Positions 9,719 through 19,145 of a stretch of DNA of 64,000 nt are shown here, in pieces. The DNA is taken from NCBI RefSeq assembly GCF_014642855.1, contig NZ_BMJB01000001.1, positions 1,736,001 to 1,800,000 on the forward strand, in the 5' to 3' direction. Under the pieces are notes generated by a model that searched no databases, was not told the origin of the DNA, and saw only the letters and a list, made by a program, of their open reading frames with translations. The translations under genes and the position numbers were made by a program. Numbering within the stretch: position 1 is the first letter of the stretch; every line of letters starts with the position of its first letter. The stretch comes from Edaphobacter acidisoli (GTDB lineage Bacteria > Acidobacteriota > Terriglobia > Terriglobales > Acidobacteriaceae).

Positions 9719-11191
9719 TTACGAAACAGTGCTGAATACACTCAGTTCCGCAAGCGCTATGCACACTGGTGAATCAGTGATCCGGAGGCGGATTTTGCTC
9801 GTAGCAACTGGCGCCGGCAACCGAATGATGCGGCAGGCTCCAATGCTTGTTCCAGTGGCAATTTGAGTCCATCCTCCACCCTGCCAAGCGTCTATGCCAA
9901 ACGCTCCGATACGCTGTCCGAGCTGGATGGCTTCTCGTAACCGAATAATGGAGACCTGCTTTAGCGCACCAAACTCGAGCGTCACATTTGGCAGGGTTAC
10001 CGCGTCATCAGTCGCCCAATATGTAGTTCTGCTCTCATCGACCAGATTGGAGGCTCCAAACTTTGCACTACCCCCACGCACATTTGATGGGAGAAGACGC
10101 GCAGACTTTGCGAGATCCTGGGCAAACATGCGCTGGATATTCTGACGATATTGCACCAGTGTCTTAGCATCTACATCTTCAATAAGGCCCTTCCTGTTTG
10201 GCGGAACGTTCAGCAAAAAACTGGCGCCGCGTCCGACAGATTCAAAATACAGATCCACCAACTGATCAGGAGTCTTGACCTTTGCGTTCTGGCTCTCATG
10301 CCAGAACCAACCCGGGCGGATTGAAACATCACACTCGGCGGGTTTCCACATCGAACCGTTACGCACTCCGTGCATAAGCACATCCCTGCTGCCTTCCGCG
10401 GAAGCATGCGCATCCTGTAAGCCTTCGAGCGCTGGACTAAATGTTGCCCAACAGGGGTCACCAGCAATGCCCGATTCATTCCCAACCCAACGGATGTCAC
10501 CCGCCTCGCCAAAGATAACGGCTTCCGATTGCAATCGGTGGATGATCGCCAGGATCTTGTCCCATTGATAGTAGCCAGCACTGATGCTTCGCTTCTCCCG
10601 AGCGCCTCCGTAATACCCATCGCCTCCGTTGGCTCCATCAAACCACACCTCGAAGATCGGCCCATAGTTCGTCAACAGTTCAGTAATCTGCTCTCGATAG
10701 AGGGGAAGATAATCCGGAGTGCCATACTTTGCGTTCGAGCGATCCCAAGGCGAAACGTAGACTCCAAACTTGAGTCCTGCTCTTTTGGCTGCAGCGGCGA
10801 TGTCACGGACGACATCTCCTTTACCATCTCGCCATCGACTGTTCCGAATACAGTGTTCCGTGGTCTTCGTTGGCCACAAACAAAACCCATCATGGTGCTT
10901 ACAGGTAAGGATGACGGCCTTCATGCCGCCAGCTTTCAAATCACGAACGATGGCATCGGGATCAAACATCGTCGGGTTGAAGATGTTCGGGTCTTCATCA
11001 CCGTAACCCCACTCCTTGTCAGTAAAGGTATTAACGGTGAAGTGCAGAAAGGCATAAGTCTCCAGATCATGCCATCTTAGCTGCGGCGCCGATGGTACTG
11101 CTCCATATGGAGCAGGTTCGTGAATTTTGTTTGCTCTAGCGAAGAGAGAGCCTGCACCAACAATTACAAACTGACGCCGAGATATCTCCAT
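9719..11191 (-). CDS. GH29 alpha-L-fucosidase, Tat-type signal
   Basis: Alpha-L-fucosidase (490 aa) acting on terminal fucose. The N-terminus ISRRQFVIVGAGSLFA is a twin-arginine-type signal, so folded export is likely. The catalytic barrel contains CKHHDGFCLWP (97-107) and the nucleophile D185 in FEVWFDGANGG. The last 130 or so residues (after MFAQDLAKSARLL) form a discoidin-like beta-sandwich with LVDESRTTYWATDD, typical of two-domain GH29 enzymes. The domain makeup suggests the 1,3/1,4-specific subgroup, but this is inference. The gene is 70 bp downstream of the phospholipase gene on the same strand and may be co-transcribed with it. Confidence 0.9.
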   Translation of the reverse strand: MEISRRQFVIVGAGSLFARANKIHEPAPYGAVPSAPQLRWHDLETYAFLHFTVNTFTDKEWGYGDEDPNIFNPTMFDPDAIVRDLKAGGMKAVILTCKHHDGFCLWPTKTTEHCIRNSRWRDGKGDVVRDIAAAAKRAGLKFGVYVSPWDRSNAKYGTPDYLPLYREQITELLTNYGPIFEVWFDGANGGDGYYGGAREKRSISAGYYQWDKILAIIHRLQSEAVIFGEAGDIRWVGNESGIAGDPCWATFSPALEGLQDAHASAEGSRDVLMHGVRNGSMWKPAECDVSIRPGWFWHESQNAKVKTPDQLVDLYFESVGRGASFLLNVPPNRKGLIEDVDAKTLVQYRQNIQRMFAQDLAKSARLLPSNVRGGSAKFGASNLVDESRTTYWATDDAVTLPNVTLEFGALKQVSIIRLREAIQLGQRIGAFGIDAWQGGGWTQIATGTSIGACRIIRLPAPVATSKIRLRITDSPVCIALAELSVFSTVS

Positions 11192-11261
11192 GGGCTCTTT
11201 CCACCATTAAATTGAAGTACTCACTTCAACGGATCGCAACTAAAGGCACAGACGCATCGCT

Positions 11262-13388
11262 TCAGACGGAATACTTCGCCGGGTCGCTCGTGCTGGGATG
11301 CGCCGTCTCTATGTGCCCTGCAAATCGGCGAAGAAATGCTGGAGCGACTGGAACCGTGATCTCCAGATCGAACCAATGTGAATTCGCAAGAAGCGTCCAA
11401 CGATCTTCCAAAGACGCTCCTGCGGCAACCGTGTAATTTTTGCTTCCTCCATTAGTGTAGCGGTTGGCCACCAGAATGGAGCAAGGAGAAGAGCCGTGAT
11501 TTGTCAGAACCAGAATTGCATCTCCTGACGTGAACTCACCGCGAACATGCGCCTCGATTAGAGCGGGATGCGCACCACTGCGGAAGTGCGCAAGATATCC
11601 ATTCGGGCCATGTACCAACAGGTCATATGGATATCCAACATCATTGCGATCCCAGTAGTCGGAGAGCGTCTGTCCCGCTGAAACCGCATAGCGTCTCGGA
11701 GCGGCCCCAGGCGCGCACAGATCGTACACATAGAAAGCCGTACCAGCCTTGCCGGCATTTACGAAATCTACCCAAACCTTTCCGTTCTCTTCGCGGCACT
11801 GCGCAGCAAACTCATATGGCAGCGGCCGCGCTGGCCGGGTTCCTGACTCCTGCACTGGCATTTGCTGATTTTCGGGAACCTGGTACGGCTTATGGTGTGA
11901 ATGAACCGGCTTCGGCACGCGAAATGAAACTGCACTCGTATCTGCATCTTGAGAAAAATTAAACGCCGAAGTAAGGTCTCCGCAAACAGCCCGTCTCCAC
12001 TGGCTGATATTCGGTTCGTGTACACCAAAGCGGGATTCAAGGAACCTTAACACCGAGGTGTGATCAAACGTCTCCGAGCAGACCCATCCGCCTTTGCTCC
12101 ACGGAGAGATCACCAGCATCGGCACACGCGGCCCTAGACCAACCGGCTGCAAGCCGCCAGGATCCGCCCCTGGGACAAGCGGCTGCATCTCGTTCGGATA
12201 CTTGTTGAGATCAACAAACTCATCCTTCAAGCTCTCCACCAGGTCGTCCGATACACGACCCGATGTATTCATCGCCTGCGTATGCGGAGGCATCGGAGGG
12301 ACTACGTGGTCGAAGAGTCCATCATTCTCGTCATAATTAATCAGAAAGACCGTCTTGCTCCAAACCTCAGGATTCGATGTCAGCGCCTCCAGCACAAGGT
12401 TGATGTAATAGGCCCCGTGCGTAGGCGAAGCATCTGGATGCTCACAGTATTTAAATGGCGCAACCACCCACGAGACCTGCGGCAATCTTCCCCGCTTTAC
12501 GTCCCGACGCAGATCTTTGAGCGTGTGCGTTGAAACTCCGTTCCGCACCAGTGAACTCTCTGGGGACGCCCCCTCCTGCACCTGGTACTGCGCGAAAAAT
12601 TCAAGGGAGTTGTCCGTGTAATTATCGGTTGGGGATCCATGAATCCCAGTGCCACCCTGATATACGCGCCAACTAATATTGTTGGCCTCAAGCCGTTCTG
12701 GATAAGTCGTCCACGTGTAGCCATTTACATTGCTACGTTCTTCAAGCGCGGGGCCATTCGGCTTTTTCCCAAGCACATTGCGTGGGTCAGATGTTCCAGT
12801 CCAGAGATAGATACGGTTGATCACCGTGTTCGCATGCGCTGAGCAGAAGTACGAATCGCACAGTGTAAATGCATCAGCCAGAGCATAGTGGAAACTCACA
12901 TCCTGCCGTGTGAGATGCCCCATCGTCAGTACGTCCTGCTTCTGAGTCACCCATTGGTCCCATCTTCCGTGATTCCACGCAAGATGCCCGCTGCTCCATC
13001 CATGATCTGTTCCAGCTTGATACTCTGTCGTGCGTTTCGGATTCAGATACCACGGAAGAACATGTACGGCATCACCTGCAAGCCCACGATCGTGATAACG
13101 CTTTGTCTTAATCGACGCGGACGGCTGATACCACACTGGCTTGCCATTCGTAAGCATGTGCGGTCTGGGATCATTGAAGCCGCGCACGCCTCTCAATGAA
13201 CCGAAATAGTGATCAAACGATCGGTTCTCCTGCATCAGGATCACGACATGCTCAACATCCTGAATCGATCCCGTTGCCCGATTCGCTGGAATCGCCAATG
13301 CCCTGCGAATGCTCGCTGGCATCATAGCTGATCCTGCAGCTGCTATACCCATGCGAAAGAAGTCACGACGCGTCTGCTGCTGTTTCAT
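11262..13388 (-). CDS. Phosphocholine-specific phospholipase C, Tat-exported
   Basis: Phosphoesterase-family phospholipase C (708 aa) that cleaves phosphatidylcholine-like lipids. It starts with a clear twin-arginine signal (TRRDFFRMGIAAAGSAM, 6-22). The phosphoesterase domain opens with HVVILMQENRSFDHYFG (47-63), the hallmark metal-site motif, and includes INYDENDGLFDHVVPP. Two C-terminal repeats of the family's tail domain follow (about 510-600 and 605-690). It lacks a TonB-pathway motif but is the next gene after TonB receptor 1, separated by a strong hairpin. A role in phosphate or choline-lipid scavenging is inferred. Confidence 0.9.
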   Translation of the reverse strand: MKQQQTRRDFFRMGIAAAGSAMMPASIRRALAIPANRATGSIQDVEHVVILMQENRSFDHYFGSLRGVRGFNDPRPHMLTNGKPVWYQPSASIKTKRYHDRGLAGDAVHVLPWYLNPKRTTEYQAGTDHGWSSGHLAWNHGRWDQWVTQKQDVLTMGHLTRQDVSFHYALADAFTLCDSYFCSAHANTVINRIYLWTGTSDPRNVLGKKPNGPALEERSNVNGYTWTTYPERLEANNISWRVYQGGTGIHGSPTDNYTDNSLEFFAQYQVQEGASPESSLVRNGVSTHTLKDLRRDVKRGRLPQVSWVVAPFKYCEHPDASPTHGAYYINLVLEALTSNPEVWSKTVFLINYDENDGLFDHVVPPMPPHTQAMNTSGRVSDDLVESLKDEFVDLNKYPNEMQPLVPGADPGGLQPVGLGPRVPMLVISPWSKGGWVCSETFDHTSVLRFLESRFGVHEPNISQWRRAVCGDLTSAFNFSQDADTSAVSFRVPKPVHSHHKPYQVPENQQMPVQESGTRPARPLPYEFAAQCREENGKVWVDFVNAGKAGTAFYVYDLCAPGAAPRRYAVSAGQTLSDYWDRNDVGYPYDLLVHGPNGYLAHFRSGAHPALIEAHVRGEFTSGDAILVLTNHGSSPCSILVANRYTNGGSKNYTVAAGASLEDRWTLLANSHWFDLEITVPVAPAFLRRFAGHIETAHPSTSDPAKYSV

Positions 13389-13429
13389 CTGACTCAGTAT
13401 CTTCTCCTACTTCTATTGGACTCCGGCAC

Positions 13430-13466
13430 ACAAGTTCGGGAACCGCAATGCGGCTCCCGAACTTGT
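13430..13466 (-). terminator. 17-bp hairpin after TonB receptor 1
   Basis: ACAAGTTCGGGAACCGC (13430-13446) pairs with GCGGCTCCCGAACTTGT (13450-13466), leaving a 3-nt loop and one mismatch. It lies 20 bp past the receptor stop and before the phospholipase start, so it should separate or attenuate the two units. No U-run follows, so a terminator role is probable, not certain. Confidence 0.55.
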
Positions 13467-13486
13467 TCCTAGTCACATCGGCACGA

Positions 13487-16400
13487 TCAGAAGGTCAGCC
13501 GAGCAGAGATCTGCCCGGTACGAGCCCCCTGACTACCTGTAATCTGACCAAACTTCGCCGAGGTTATGTTGAGGTTAGGATTGCTGAGATTCGTATGATT
13601 CAGCACGTTGGTGAACGTTCCCTGCAATTGCAGCTTCACGCCCTCCACAAGGGTGAACGACTTGGTCAATCCGCTGGACAGGTTGATGTAATTTGGTCCC
13701 TCGATAGAACCCGCACCAGCGTTGCCGAAGCGGCCAATCGGAGCTGGTGATCCAGCTTTGCCGTTACCCGTGGTGCAGGAACTGCCGGATGTCCAGCCGG
13801 GCTGACCAGGGCAGGTCAGCGCAGCCGGATTCAGCCAATGCAGGCGTGTGCGGCTTGACGGCTTGATCGAGACCCCCTGCACCTTGTCCGGGTACTGGTT
13901 ACGCCCGGTGAGAGCGTTTCCGTTGGCGTCGCTACTGATACCCGATCCCGTACCTGAAGGATCGCTCTGTCCGCCCGGGATATAGGGTGAGAGGTACGGT
14001 CCCGTCTCCATCAGCAGAATGTTCGATATCTGCCATCCGCCGACGACCATATCTGCCAGGCGAGACATACTGCTACCGAAGGTACGTCCACGACCGAAGG
14101 GCAGGTCGTAGACCATCGTCGTGTTCCATAGGTGACGGCGGGTACCGTACACATTGCCGTAGTCGATGCTAGGCATAAGGATGGAGGTCGCACGCGATCC
14201 GCCAGTCTCTCCCGCAAATCCACTGTTGCTTGCCGGCCCTTGGTTGTCTGCCATCGCCTTGGCAAAGGTGTAGCTCGAGTCAAGCTGCAGGCCCGCGGAG
14301 TAGCGGTGAGATACCTCAATCTGACCCGAGTTGTAGTTAGAGTATGCTCCCGTGTCCCGGGTATTGATCGTGCCCCAGTTCGGGAAGCGGCGCGCGCTCA
14401 GTGGCTGGTTGTAGGCCGAAACCGTGGTGGAGAATGGCAGCGCGTTCTCGTCTGGAGCCCATACTAAGTGCTGGGTCACCGAGCCGATATAGGAAAGCCG
14501 AACTGCGTAACCGTGGCTCAATGCTCGGTCGACACTCAACGACCACTGGTAGGTATAGGGGTCCTTCCAGTTGATACTGTTCGCCGTGCCGAAGTAGTTC
14601 TGTCCATAGCACGTGGTGCAGCCTGCGCTGCCCGAACCCGCATAGATTGATGGCCACTGATAGCCAATTGCGTGCGTGGTGCTGTTATAGGTGTTGGAGT
14701 ACTGCGTCGTATCCGCCTGCACCGTGCCAGTCAGCGAGTAGAAGTTGCCGCCCAGCAGGGTGATGTTATACATGCCGAAGCCGCCGCGGATCGCCGTCTT
14801 GTTGTCACTGGACGGCCGCCACGCGAAACCGAAGCGAGGCATAAAGCGCAGTTTGGGATAGTGCTTGAGTCCCGAAGGAAAGCCAGCCTGGCTAGCCGAG
14901 AGGACCGGCATACAGGGCGCGCCGTTGATCGTCGATCCCGAGGAGGAGCCGTACGGCAGGCAGGCATTCGCGCTCTGCATGAAGGGCAGAGAGATCAGAT
15001 TGGAGAACCCATCCGGATAGATGACAGCGCCACTCTTCGCATAGTTGGGATCGAAGTTAGCGATATCGCCATGCGCATCATGGTAGCTCGGATGCAATTC
15101 ATAGCGGATACCATAGGTGAGGGTCAGCGAAGGCGTGACTGCCCACTGGTCCTGCGCGAACGCATGATAGTGCCAGGACTGGCCATCATTGTCCTGGCTC
15201 ACCACATCGTAGAACGTCTGGTACGGAAGTCCGAGGAGCAGATCGGCGAAGTCTACGCCAGTGAAGATCCCTCCACCTTGACTACTTTGAAATGAAAACG
15301 TCCCGTAATTGTCCGCCCCATTGAAGCCGAGCGGCGTAATCGCCTGGAGGCTCTGGGCGTCCACGCCAAACTTCATCTGATGCTTGCCGTGCGACCAACT
15401 CAGTGTGTTGTAGTAGTCATACGTATTGGACTGTGAGACGGAGTTCAGGCGATCTGGAGCAAAGTTGGTCAGACTGCTCGAATAATCAATCTCGGGAAGA
15501 CCGTTATAAAACAGATTCTGCAGTCCATTCAGACCCAGACCATTGGTGAAGGCTGTACCGTTGAACGGATTCACATTACCCGTTTGGTAGCGGGTATAGC
15601 CGAAGCTAAATTCATCAATCACGTTCGGCGTGATCGTATAGTTTGCGCTCACCTTCAACACGCGGGAGTTGCCCGTACCCGTCGAGGCAGGTACAAGTAA
15701 CGTCTGTGGATTGATCGAAGACTGGTTCTTCCATGTGTAGCGTCCCCAAAGCAGAAACTTCTGATTGCTTCCGAAATACTGGTCGGCGCGTACATCAAAC
15801 TGGTTGGAACTCTGACTTTGATCTTTATTAATCTGGTAGTTTTGCGCTCCATTGTCGTCAAAAGCGGCAGTATTGCCGATGTTGGGGTCGGGGAAAAATT
15901 GCAGAAATTTCTGCGTGATCGGACTGATGCTCGGTAACGCGGTGCCGTAAGTACTGCCAGTAGATGGATCAAACAGTTGCCCCGAGTAGCCTGAAGCAGT
16001 GTATTGTGAAAAGTCGCCCTTCTTCATCGCAGCAGTGGGCACCATGTAGTTATATGTTCCCGAGTTGGGATAGCGCCACCCCTCATAGGTCCCGAAGATA
16101 AAGGTGCGGTCGTGCCCGTTGTAGAAGTGCGGAATCACGACGGGGCCGCCAAAGCTGCCACCAAAGGTGTTCGCCACCAGCTTGTTCTTCTTTAGGGTAG
16201 TCGGATAGGCATAGGGAATCGCATCGAAGGCGGCATTCTGGTGATACCAGAAGAGCGAACCATGGGGCGTATTCGTACCGCCTTTCGTAGTCACTGTAAT
16301 CTCACCTGGTTGTCCGTATTCCGCGTCGTTCTGCACACCATCGGCACGCATCTCCGAGATGGATTCACTGGAGGGGAAAGCATTGCCGATGGGACTGTTG

Positions 16401-17032
16401 CCGGTCGCGCTCTGCACAGTGATGCCGTCTACAGAGACCTCCGTCTGGAACGGTAGGCCTCCCTGCAGGGAAAATCCGGGGCTGGAGCTACCGGCGTTGT
16501 CGGCCTGCACACCGGGTAGTGTGCCCACCACGTTCAGTGCGCTGGTGCCGCTCTGACTGGCGCGCGTATTCGTCGGCAGGTTCGAGATGCTGGTTGAGTT
16601 GTACACTGCACTGACCGATGCGTCATCGGTGTTGATCGCAGGCTCTGAGCTGGCGGAAACCTCAACAGCTTGCTGTACGTTGCCGACTTGCAACGACGCA
16701 TCCACGCGAAGATCCTGGTGCACTGAAAGCGTCACGCCAGTGATCTGCCAGCCCTGGAACCCTGCTGCAGAGACCACCAGTTTGTAATGGCCAGCAGGAA
16801 CATCGATAAAGTGGTAATCGCCATGTCCGTCAGTGATCGCGTTGCGCGTAATACCCTTATCGACATCGGTTAGAGTTACTGAGGCATCCGGAACCAGTGC
16901 CTCGCTCTTATCGCGAACTGTACCGATAATACTGCCCTGGATTGACTGAGCCACTACTGGACACTGGGTCACCATCATCGCAGCAGCAGCCAGGACTAGA
17001 AATCGAATTCCTGTTTTTAGTGATCGCATCAT
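13487..17032 (-). CDS. TonB-dependent receptor 1 (carboxypeptidase-regulatory-like type)
   Basis: Large outer-membrane receptor (1181 aa) of the acidobacterial type that imports glycan fragments or other ligands with TonB energy. The signal peptide ends at QCPVVAQS. An N-terminal carboxypeptidase-regulatory-like beta domain (about 30-120, GSIIGTVRDKSEALVPDASV) is followed by a plug (about 150-270) and a beta-barrel ending in QISARLTF, with the terminal Phe used for barrel assembly. In-frame TTG at 17047 is less likely than ATG at 17032 (or the next codon, ATG at 17029), which follows GAGG and AAGGAA. There is no SusD-like partner nearby. Ligand unknown; the downstream phospholipase and fucosidase are possible partners. 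Confidence 0.88.
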   Translation of the reverse strand: MMRSLKTGIRFLVLAAAAMMVTQCPVVAQSIQGSIIGTVRDKSEALVPDASVTLTDVDKGITRNAITDGHGDYHFIDVPAGHYKLVVSAAGFQGWQITGVTLSVHQDLRVDASLQVGNVQQAVEVSASSEPAINTDDASVSAVYNSTSISNLPTNTRASQSGTSALNVVGTLPGVQADNAGSSSPGFSLQGGLPFQTEVSVDGITVQSATGNSPIGNAFPSSESISEMRADGVQNDAEYGQPGEITVTTKGGTNTPHGSLFWYHQNAAFDAIPYAYPTTLKKNKLVANTFGGSFGGPVVIPHFYNGHDRTFIFGTYEGWRYPNSGTYNYMVPTAAMKKGDFSQYTASGYSGQLFDPSTGSTYGTALPSISPITQKFLQFFPDPNIGNTAAFDDNGAQNYQINKDQSQSSNQFDVRADQYFGSNQKFLLWGRYTWKNQSSINPQTLLVPASTGTGNSRVLKVSANYTITPNVIDEFSFGYTRYQTGNVNPFNGTAFTNGLGLNGLQNLFYNGLPEIDYSSSLTNFAPDRLNSVSQSNTYDYYNTLSWSHGKHQMKFGVDAQSLQAITPLGFNGADNYGTFSFQSSQGGGIFTGVDFADLLLGLPYQTFYDVVSQDNDGQSWHYHAFAQDQWAVTPSLTLTYGIRYELHPSYHDAHGDIANFDPNYAKSGAVIYPDGFSNLISLPFMQSANACLPYGSSSGSTINGAPCMPVLSASQAGFPSGLKHYPKLRFMPRFGFAWRPSSDNKTAIRGGFGMYNITLLGGNFYSLTGTVQADTTQYSNTYNSTTHAIGYQWPSIYAGSGSAGCTTCYGQNYFGTANSINWKDPYTYQWSLSVDRALSHGYAVRLSYIGSVTQHLVWAPDENALPFSTTVSAYNQPLSARRFPNWGTINTRDTGAYSNYNSGQIEVSHRYSAGLQLDSSYTFAKAMADNQGPASNSGFAGETGGSRATSILMPSIDYGNVYGTRRHLWNTTMVYDLPFGRGRTFGSSMSRLADMVVGGWQISNILLMETGPYLSPYIPGGQSDPSGTGSGISSDANGNALTGRNQYPDKVQGVSIKPSSRTRLHWLNPAALTCPGQPGWTSGSSCTTGNGKAGSPAPIGRFGNAGAGSIEGPNYINLSSGLTKSFTLVEGVKLQLQGTFTNVLNHTNLSNPNLNITSAKFGQITGSQGARTGQISARLTF

Positions 17033-17211
17033 TTCCTTCGGCCTCAATCATGCAATTGGATTTGTCGAAGGCAAAGGACAGTCGGAGCGGTTCGTCTCAC
17101 TGTGTCTGACTTCCTGTCACCTTTACGTGCAGCATAGTCAGCGCATCAGCGTTAGCGTTATCGCATATTGGCAAAAAGAGAATATTTTTATCGAATGTTT
17201 ACCAGCGAAAT

Positions 17212-18219
17212 CTACGAAATCGGAAATGAACGACGCTTCAGGCGCTCTGATGGCAATTCACCAAAGAGGCCTTGGTAATCGCGCGCAAACTGACTCATGT
17301 GCCAGAAGCCCCAGTTCGCAGCCGCCTGCTGCACCGACGACACGCCGGAGTTCGGATCACGCAAACAGCGTCGCACGCCATTCAGTCGCAATGTACGGAG
17401 ATAGGCATTCGGATTCATCCCCATTACATCCTGAAACGCATATTGCAGCGTGCGTCGGCTGATTTGAAATCTCTGGCAGAGATCGACTACCGTAATCGTC
17501 TCATCCTGATTCTCGAGAAGGTGCTGCCGCACCTCGCGCACAATCTTGTAGTGGCTCATCTGCCTATATGGTGGACGCCCCGTCGTTTCATGCGAGCTGC
17601 AAACATCTGCCAGCGCGTCCAGCACTGCGATGCGGATACTCTCATTCGAGGAGGGGTTGGACACAATATCCGGCGTGCGCGCAGCTTCTTCCAGAATTTG
17701 CCACACCAGCCTTTGCAGTCCCATCTTCTGAACCGGCTTGATCTTAAGCAACTCGTCCTGCATAGTGCGCGGGAGCACGCTTGATTGGTTCAACGTCTGA
17801 ATGTGCAGCACCAAATCTTGTCGATTCACGACAAGGCCCAGAATCTCAAAACTGTCTGGCGTCAGCAATTCAAACGGCGCGAATCCTGGCCGCATCGCGA
17901 CTGTGTTCTCGCCAACCGCATACGAGCCCAGCTTGCACTGCTCCCCTCGCTCCACCGGAATCCCAAACCACCAACTCTCCGAGTTCACAATGCACGACTG
18001 CCGTAGTACATGGCTTGTCAATTCACGGAAGATCTGCATCCTTCCAACCCACAGTTCATGGATGCTCCCGGAAAAGCGCCCCGGTGTCAGCTGGTCGTAC
18101 AGCTGTCGCCAACCCGTCAGGCTGTGCGCTTGGTCGTCCACATCCGTTGCCACATGCGAGTAGAACCCAGACTCTGGAAGACAAGTAGCACGAGTTGAAA
18201 TGGTTTTAATAGCGTTCAT
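17212..18219 (-). CDS. AraC-family regulator, EutR-like
   Basis: Transcription activator of 335 aa. The C-terminal third carries two helix-turn-helix motifs (TITVVDLCQRFQISRRTLQY and the region around SSVQQAAANWGFWHMSQFA), the AraC/XylS fold. The N-terminal domain (AHSLTGWRQLYDQLTPGRF, then ESWWFGIPV) resembles ethanolamine regulators of the EutR group. It lies downstream of eutC on the same strand behind an AT-rich 116-bp gap, so it probably has its own promoter. Expected job: sense ethanolamine with cobalamin and switch on eutBC and permease expression. The EutR identity rests on fold plus context. Confidence 0.78.
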   Translation of the reverse strand: MNAIKTISTRATCLPESGFYSHVATDVDDQAHSLTGWRQLYDQLTPGRFSGSIHELWVGRMQIFRELTSHVLRQSCIVNSESWWFGIPVERGEQCKLGSYAVGENTVAMRPGFAPFELLTPDSFEILGLVVNRQDLVLHIQTLNQSSVLPRTMQDELLKIKPVQKMGLQRLVWQILEEAARTPDIVSNPSSNESIRIAVLDALADVCSSHETTGRPPYRQMSHYKIVREVRQHLLENQDETITVVDLCQRFQISRRTLQYAFQDVMGMNPNAYLRTLRLNGVRRCLRDPNSGVSSVQQAAANWGFWHMSQFARDYQGLFGELPSERLKRRSFPIS

Positions 18220-18335
18220 GGTAGCTTGTAATAGTTGGCTGGATTTGACAGATTACGCTTCTGAATAATTCTAAAACAATACTTTATGTAATAAAAAATA
18301 ATATTAAACCCAAATAAAACAAAGGTGGACAGTAG
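18220..18335 (-). promoter_or_regulatory. AT-rich promoter region of the EutR-like gene
   Basis: The 116-bp gap between the eutC stop and the regulator start is much richer in A+T than its surroundings; a run of about 30 bases near 18277-18310 is almost only A and T. This suggests an independent promoter for the regulator inside the eut cluster. No clear -35/-10 pair could be chosen by eye. Confidence 0.35.
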
Positions 18336-19145
18336 CTAGGGACTGCGAGGTGGAAGGGCTTTTGTTTGCCACATCGCTGGAACAATATTTCCCGCCTTGT
18401 CTGCCTCTACATCACTCGCATCCTTCAAGCGAATTCCAGTACCGCCTAGTACACGAGCTTCATCCAGCAAATACGCTAATTTGTATGCCGCATCACTGTA
18501 AGAAAGCCCTGCTGGTCGGATGTTCGAGATGCAATTACGATCAGCGTCAGTGCGCCCACTAAACGGTCCATATGTCAGATAAGCTCCCAAACTATCCACA
18601 GCATTCAAACCAGGTCGCTCGCCAATCAGCACAGCGACGGCTTCGGCATCACGCAGGCTACCGATTTCATCACCAAGCGCGACTCGTGCTTGTGTCGCAA
18701 TCACCACATCATCCAGCTCCCAGTCTTCCAGCCTCAGCTTTAATTCACGAAGTAATGGCAGTGCATGCTGTGCCGGGGCAGGCGATGATAAGCCATCCGC
18801 TATGATCACGGAAAGGCGCTTCGTCGAGCGGGAACATTCATATAAGTCATCAATACAAGCTGCATTCAGCCGCCTGCCTAGATCGGGACGATGCAGATAC
18901 TCCATCCGGTCCTTGGCCTGGCTCCGCGCGAGCCGCGTACGGAACCCGCTCCGCTCTAGCTCCTTCGCCAGATTGGCAGTATCAAGAGGTGTGTAGATAA
19001 CATCCCTCGCCAGCGCATGGTCCATTCCAAAATCCAGTAATGCACGCGTAGGCAAGCTCGCACCCACTCTGCCCAGCCCAATGCGAGCGCGAGTAAATCT
19101 CGACAGTGCGCTCCAGGGGTCCGGCGATGCGATCGATCTTGTCAT
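18336..19145 (-). CDS. eutC: Ethanolamine ammonia-lyase small subunit
   Basis: Small subunit (269 aa) of the adenosylcobalamin-dependent ethanolamine ammonia-lyase, which splits ethanolamine into acetaldehyde and ammonia. Diagnostic segments are TRARIGLGRVGASLPT near the N-terminus, VIIADGLSSPAPAQ in the cobalamin-binding core, and RTDADRNCISNIRPAGLSY near the C-terminus. The length is slightly below that of enterobacterial EutC because the N-terminal extension is short. There is no extension resembling a microcompartment targeting peptide. Its ATG immediately follows the TAG stop of eutB, so the two subunits are translationally coupled. Confidence 0.95.
   Translation of the reverse strand: MTRSIASPDPWSALSRFTRARIGLGRVGASLPTRALLDFGMDHALARDVIYTPLDTANLAKELERSGFRTRLARSQAKDRMEYLHRPDLGRRLNAACIDDLYECSRSTKRLSVIIADGLSSPAPAQHALPLLRELKLRLEDWELDDVVIATQARVALGDEIGSLRDAEAVAVLIGERPGLNAVDSLGAYLTYGPFSGRTDADRNCISNIRPAGLSYSDAAYKLAYLLDEARVLGGTGIRLKDASDVEADKAGNIVPAMWQTKALPPRSP

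Noticed and set aside
11262-13388. Acid phosphatase or sulfatase as an alternative identity for the phosphoesterase gene
   Set aside because: The MQENRSFDHYFG motif plus the two C-terminal tail repeats and the Tat signal fit phosphocholine-type phospholipase C better.
14672-15295. Long plus-strand reading frame inside TonB receptor 1, and similar long antisense frames elsewhere
   Set aside because: They lie opposite well-supported genes, have no ribosome site and resemble no family; they are by-products of codon bias.
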